Shown: positions 60,513 through 64,000 of the stretch, in pieces | Layout: each line of letters opens with the position of its first letter | Numbering within the stretch: the stretch's first letter is position 1 | Assembly (NCBI RefSeq): GCF_002086695.1 | Contig: NZ_MVIH01000002.1 | Location: 434,001-498,000, forward strand | Length of the DNA: 64,000 nucleotides | Origin: Mycolicibacterium rhodesiae | GTDB lineage: Bacteria; Actinomycetota; Actinomycetes; Mycobacteriales; Mycobacteriaceae | Direction: 5' to 3' | Made by a program: the position numbers and the translations under genes | Notes under the pieces: model-generated | What the model was told of the DNA's origin: nothing | What the model saw: the letters and a program-made list of their open reading frames with translations, nothing else | Databases searched by the model: none

Positions 60513-61609
60513 CTGACCAGCGGGCCTCCGGACCGGGCAACCAGGCCGGGGGGCCGCTCGCGCGATGGTGGCGGTTACCCGACCAGTTCGAGTGGCTGTC
60601 CGGGTATTTGAGGGCGCGCGGCCTGGCATGGCCGACCAAGGTGTTGATGGCTCTGATCTCGGCGGGCTTGATCTTGATGGGCGCAGCCACCCCCACCATG
60701 CGCAACGTGCCGCCGGTGTGGGCGTGGACATTCGGCGGCGCCGCGGTACTCACCGGGATCACCTACACCACCCTGTGGCTGCGGGGCTGGTTGAGCCGAC
60801 GGCAATCACTGCGAATGGCCTGCTTCGGCAGTTCGCTCATCGCCGTCGGCTGCGTGATGCAGACCTATCCCATGGTCGCCCTGATGGGCTGTACCGGCAT
60901 GGCCGTCATCGGCGGCTATGCCGCGTTCTTCCACAACTCGAAGGCGATCACGTTCATCGTCGTCCTCGGGATGGCCGTCGGCGCGCTGTGCGCACTACGC
61001 GTGGTCCCGAATTTCGGCTGGCCTGTCGCCGCCGCCGGCTGGTGGCTCGTCGTCGAACTGAACCTCGCGGTTCCCTTGGCGATCCAGGCGGTGATGCGCA
61101 CCATGGGCGCCGACGTCGTGCGCTCCGACCAGGACCCGCTCACCGGCGTCCTGAACCGGCGAGCCTTCTACGAGCGCGCAACGCTGCTGCTGACGTCGCC
61201 CGGACACGATCTGCACCTCATCGTCGTGATGATCGATCTCGACGAGTTCAAGAAACTCAACGACGCCTACGGCCACATCGCCGGCGACCAGGCTCTGACT
61301 GCCGTCGGCTGGGCGCTTCGCGAAAACAGCAACAGCTCCGCGATCATCGGGCGGTTCGGCGGCGAAGAGTTCATCGTTGTCGACGCCGTGCCCGCCGAGT
61401 TGGCCGAGGAACTGCCCGCCCAGTTGTGCCTGGCGATCGCGGCGCTGCCCCAACCCGTGACCGCCAGTGTCGGTGCGGCCATCGTGCGCTGGGACAGCGT
61501 GACCGAGATGGACGATCTGATCCGGGCAGCCGATGCCGCCATGTACGCGGCCAAGCGGGCCGGCGGGAACCAGACGCGGATCAGCCGGCCCGCCCGGGTT
61601 GACCGCTGA
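60509..61609 (+). CDS. Membrane-anchored diguanylate cyclase
   Basis: A 366-residue protein with six membrane helices (residues 40-205) and a C-terminal GGDEF domain. The active site is GGEEF at residues 283-287, and the DPLTGVLNRRAF and IDLDEFKKLND segments are typical. The RxxD inhibitory site before the active loop is missing, so product inhibition through it is unlikely. GTG start, coupled to a 7-codon leader. The membrane half is like the paralogue at 61842. Makes c-di-GMP; the signal is unknown. Confidence 0.9.
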   Translation: MTDQRASGPGNQAGGPLARWWRLPDQFEWLSGYLRARGLAWPTKVLMALISAGLILMGAATPTMRNVPPVWAWTFGGAAVLTGITYTTLWLRGWLSRRQSLRMACFGSSLIAVGCVMQTYPMVALMGCTGMAVIGGYAAFFHNSKAITFIVVLGMAVGALCALRVVPNFGWPVAAAGWWLVVELNLAVPLAIQAVMRTMGADVVRSDQDPLTGVLNRRAFYERATLLLTSPGHDLHLIVVMIDLDEFKKLNDAYGHIAGDQALTAVGWALRENSNSSAIIGRFGGEEFIVVDAVPAELAEELPAQLCLAIAALPQPVTASVGAAIVRWDSVTEMDDLIRAADAAMYAAKRAGGNQTRISRPARVDR

Positions 61610-61841
61610 ACACAATGTGCGCCGGTGCGATCTTCGGTAGCGTCGGCGCCATCATGTTGGTGTCCGTCGCATCAATGACGGCATCCATCGAGTCGGATCT
61701 CCGTCGGGCAACGCGCAGCACAACCTCGGTGACCGGCTGATCCCGATCAGCCGAGAACCATGGACTGAGCACTTCTGCTCGTAGCTGGCAAAATTGATTC
61801 CGCAATCACAGCGAGACTTCCCGTAGGAATGGGGATGACAC

Positions 61842-62915
61842 ATGCTTCGGTGGGGAGCGCTGCCACCCCGGCACGCCGACCAATACGACTGGATCAGCGT
61901 CTACCTGCATGACCGCGACGAGCAGGGGATCTGGCGGACGCTGATCTTCACCGCGACCCTGGCTCTCGCATCGTCGACCGCGTTGATGATCAAGAGCCCG
62001 CAGGGTCCCGACGGCCCGGTAGCGGTGACGATCTGCGTTGTCGCGGCCGCGCTGGCGTTCGCGGCAGCCGTGCCGTTTCTGCTGCACTGGCCCACCCGCC
62101 GCCAATCACTGGTGTTCTCGTTCACCTCCACCGCGACCATCGCCGCCGCCGCGCTGTCCTATTCCAACGACTACGTGGGCCTGATGGGGTGCGCGACGTT
62201 CGCCGTGATCGGTGGCTTCGTCGCCTATTTCCACACCGTCCACGAGGTGATCGCCAACGGCGCGGTCGCCGTCGTCTGCGCGCTGATCCTGGCCGTGCGG
62301 ATGGTGATGTCGACCGGCGACATCTATCTGATGGCAGCGGCGTTGGCGATCGTGGCGACACTCAACGTGGGCCTGCCGTTCGGAGTCTTGTCGCTGGCCC
62401 AGACGCTGCGGTCCGACCTGCGCAGCTCCGGCCGCGATCCCCTGACCGGGCTGCACAACCGGCGCTCGTTCCATCAATCGGCCTACGAGCTGATCATGCG
62501 CAACGACACCGAGGGCAGCCGACTGATGGTCATCGTCATCGACCTGGACAGCTTCAAGAAACTCAACGACACCGCCGGCCACGCAGCCGGGGACGCCGCA
62601 CTGATCAGGATCAGCGCAGCGCTGGCCGACCACTCTGGCATTTCCGCCATCATCGGCAGGTCCGGCGGCGAGGAATTCGTGATCGCCGACGTCGACCATC
62701 CCGACCCACCGGAGATGGTCGCCGAACGGCTGCGCCAGGCGATCGCCGAGCTGCCGGTCCCGGTGACCGCGAGCATCGGCACCGCGTGCGCGCCGCTGAA
62801 AAACGGTTCCCAAGTCAACTTGCGGCTCCTCGACGAGCTCGTCGAGGCCGCTGATGCCGCGATGTACGCCGCCAAGCGCGCCGGCGGAAATCAGGTGCGT
62901 CACGCAGCCTCGTGA
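61842..62915 (+). CDS. Membrane-anchored diguanylate cyclase (paralogue)
   Basis: A 357-residue protein of the same design: six helices at about residues 35-195, then GGDEF domain with GGEEF at residues 275-279, DPLTGLHNRRSF and IDLDSFKKLND. No RxxD inhibitory site. The membrane part has diverged more than the cyclase part, which suggests different input signals. A 232-base gap separates it from the first copy and contains no supported gene. Ribosome site AGGAATGGGG before ATG. Confidence 0.9.
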   Translation: MLRWGALPPRHADQYDWISVYLHDRDEQGIWRTLIFTATLALASSTALMIKSPQGPDGPVAVTICVVAAALAFAAAVPFLLHWPTRRQSLVFSFTSTATIAAAALSYSNDYVGLMGCATFAVIGGFVAYFHTVHEVIANGAVAVVCALILAVRMVMSTGDIYLMAAALAIVATLNVGLPFGVLSLAQTLRSDLRSSGRDPLTGLHNRRSFHQSAYELIMRNDTEGSRLMVIVIDLDSFKKLNDTAGHAAGDAALIRISAALADHSGISAIIGRSGGEEFVIADVDHPDPPEMVAERLRQAIAELPVPVTASIGTACAPLKNGSQVNLRLLDELVEAADAAMYAAKRAGGNQVRHAAS

Positions 62916-62924
62916 CCTTCGGTT

Positions 62925-63224
62925 GTGGCCGGCCCGGAGCTACTGTGGTCGGGTGCCAACCCTCCGGCCGCGCCGCCGATGACGATGCTTATCGTCGTCG
63001 CCAAAGCGGCACTGGTCGCATTCCTGGTGGTGGGAATCGTCACCATCGTGGTGACTTTCGTGCGCCGACGGCGCGGGCGTGAACCGCTACCGCCGTGGTC
63101 GCCGACCGGCTACTACTACGGCTACGCCCGAACGCCTCTGCCCCCGTGGGTCGACGAGTACGGCAACGTCATCGATCCCGACGACGACCCGCCGTCCGGC
63201 ACGAATCACGCCGGGCACGCCTGA
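62925..63224 (+). CDS. Small single-pass membrane protein
   Basis: A 99-residue protein with one membrane helix at residues 20-43, a basic stretch (VRRRRGRE) and a Pro/Tyr-rich cytosolic or periplasmic tail containing WSPTGYYYGYART and LPPWVDEYGN. Starts at GTG 62925 or at ATG 62979. Unknown function; it may be co-transcribed with the upstream cyclase, since only nine bases separate them. Confidence 0.65.
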   Translation: MAGPELLWSGANPPAAPPMTMLIVVAKAALVAFLVVGIVTIVVTFVRRRRGREPLPPWSPTGYYYGYARTPLPPWVDEYGNVIDPDDDPPSGTNHAGHA

Positions 63225-63643
63225 GCGAGATCGCGCTGTTCGGCAACAAACTGCTGGTTGAGTTCGGCGTACTTCGTCGCCGCGGGACCGACCCCGGGCT
63301 GCGGCGCCGACAGCTCGGCGAGGATCGCCGGGTTCAGCGCCACCGATTGGTGGGCCAGATCCGCCATCCGGTGCGCATGCGGCGAAAGCGTCGGGTCGTC
63401 GATCTCCCGGGCCAGTTCATCCAGCCGGTTGGCCCACTGCTCATAGGAGGCCTGCGTCGGCTCCACTCCGGCATTCGTCTGAGTGTCGATCTGCGCCGAG
63501 TGGTCCCGATTAACCGCGATCATGTTGCGGACGGCGATGCAACTATCGCCGGAATGCTTGCGGCCCAAAAAGATCCAGGTTCCCGCAACCACGGCGACAA
63601 TCACGGCGGCCGCTGCCGCGACCCACCACCAGCGCCGGCTCAT
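63206..63643 (-). CDS. Membrane-anchored hypothetical protein
   Basis: A 145-residue protein with an N-terminal anchor (residues 5-27), a Cys at residue 35 and helical segments (SYEQWANRLDELAREI, LAHQSVALNPAILAEL) that may bind a partner in the periplasm. It lies downstream of the partial gene at the window end, with a four-base ATGA overlap, so both belong to one operon. Function not recognised. Confidence 0.65.
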   Translation of the reverse strand: MSRRWWWVAAAAAVIVAVVAGTWIFLGRKHSGDSCIAVRNMIAVNRDHSAQIDTQTNAGVEPTQASYEQWANRLDELAREIDDPTLSPHAHRMADLAHQSVALNPAILAELSAPQPGVGPAATKYAELNQQFVAEQRDLAQACPA

Positions 63644-64000
63644 CCCGGCACCTGGATCAGCGGGCCGCCGCTCGAGGGCCGCATGCTCGGCACTGTCGGC
63701 TGTGCGGCGTATCCGCCACCGGGCAGTCCACCGACGAAGGTCGACTGCGGCCCGCACTCGTTAGGCACGTAATAGGTGGTCGTCGGATTGGTCGCCGACA
63801 GCGAGGCGATCTCCGGCAGCGTGATCGGCTTCCAGTCGTGGTCGATGTGCGGCGGCGGGCTCAGACCCGCGATATCGCTGGGACGGTCGGCCAACACGTC
63901 ACCGCCCAGCAGCACCCGGGTGTTGCGCTGGAATTCGTACGTGTTCTGCACCCACTGCTGGGTCACGGTCCGGCCGTTCTCGGTGACTTGCCGCGTGTTC
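63640..64000 (-). CDS. Partial hypothetical protein, start outside the window
   Basis: An open frame of 119 codons runs to the window edge, and the reading continues without a stop beyond 64000, so its N terminus is missing. It begins in the window with NTRQVTENGRTV and contains LGGDVLADRPSDIAGLSPPP and a Gly/Pro-rich C terminus (PSMRPSSGGPLIQVPG). A GTG at 63966 is in frame but sits inside the reading and is not taken as the start. Function not recognised; coupled to the anchored protein downstream. Confidence 0.6.
   Translation of the reverse strand, partial: NTRQVTENGRTVTQQWVQNTYEFQRNTRVLLGGDVLADRPSDIAGLSPPPHIDHDWKPITLPEIASLSATNPTTTYYVPNECGPQSTFVGGLPGGGYAAQPTVPSMRPSSGGPLIQVPG

Noticed and set aside
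61581..61805. 74-codon minus-strand frame between the two diguanylate cyclases
   Set aside because: It overlaps the 3' end of the first cyclase and has no start signal or recognisable motif.
1..64000. Scan for tRNA, rRNA, CRISPR arrays and insertion sequences
   Set aside because: No convincing candidate was seen; the sequence is tiled with conserved chromosomal genes.

Overview
The window is a gene-dense, high-GC actinobacterial chromosome segment. It most likely comes from a mycobacterium, and an environmental Mycolicibacterium-type species fits best. Support comes from a WhiB5/XRE/NlpC-P60/EspC-like locus with the gene order known from Mycobacterium tuberculosis Rv0022c-Rv0028, an MceA-type protein, an EF-G2 (FusA2), three luciferase-like F420-dependent oxidoreductases, a mycofactocin-type SDR, seven TetR regulators and many starts that look leaderless (TANNNT followed 6-8 bases later by ATG or GTG). 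I saw no rRNA, tRNA, CRISPR array, insertion sequence, integrase or phage gene.

Layout. 0-3.9 kb: GDSL hydrolase, orphan MceA-type protein, F420 oxidoreductase and TetR. 4.0-9.8 kb: an acyl-CoA synthetase behind a perfect KstR-type palindrome, three SDRs, a DUF1275 membrane protein and an F420 oxidoreductase. 9.9-14.8 kb: membrane adenylate cyclase, EF-G2 and two hotdog thioesterases. 14.9-17.8 kb: TetR coupled to a molybdopterin oxidoreductase. 17.9-27.2 kb: a catabolic block with an enoyl-CoA hydratase, four regulators' worth of control (three TetR genes and paired operators), two P450s with a 3Fe-4S ferredoxin and an EthD/NIPSNAP-like protein, an F420 oxidoreductase, a zinc alcohol dehydrogenase and an SDR. 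27.2-33.3 kb: FAD monooxygenase, Kup potassium transporter and the lutABC lactate-oxidation operon. 33.4-38.9 kb: secreted protein, rhomboid protease, STAS protein, methyltransferase, tandem VOC proteins, nitrobindin-like protein and beta-lactamase-fold hydrolase. 38.9-43.6 kb: the whiB5 / type VII-like module. 43.6-49.2 kb: KshA-like Rieske oxygenase with its own TetR, EVE protein, pirin, small GNAT, thioesterase and cyclase. 49.3-54.4 kb: a five-gene operon (esterase, SDR, di-iron protein, Baeyer-Villiger monooxygenase, MerR). 54.4-60.1 kb: an operon of nitrilase, amidohydrolase, APC permease and DUF2071 protein, divergent from TetR. 60.1-64.0 kb: YdeI-like protein, two tandem membrane diguanylate cyclases and small envelope proteins.

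How the parts work together. Most of the window deals with uptake, activation and oxidation of hydrophobic carbon sources (steroid-like or terpenoid-like ketones, acyl chains, amides). Each block is controlled by a local one-component regulator, and several of these have clear palindromic sites. I found seven strong palindromes or operator pairs, one consensus promoter embedded in an operator, and two short leaderless reading frames whose stop codons overlap the start codon of the following gene.
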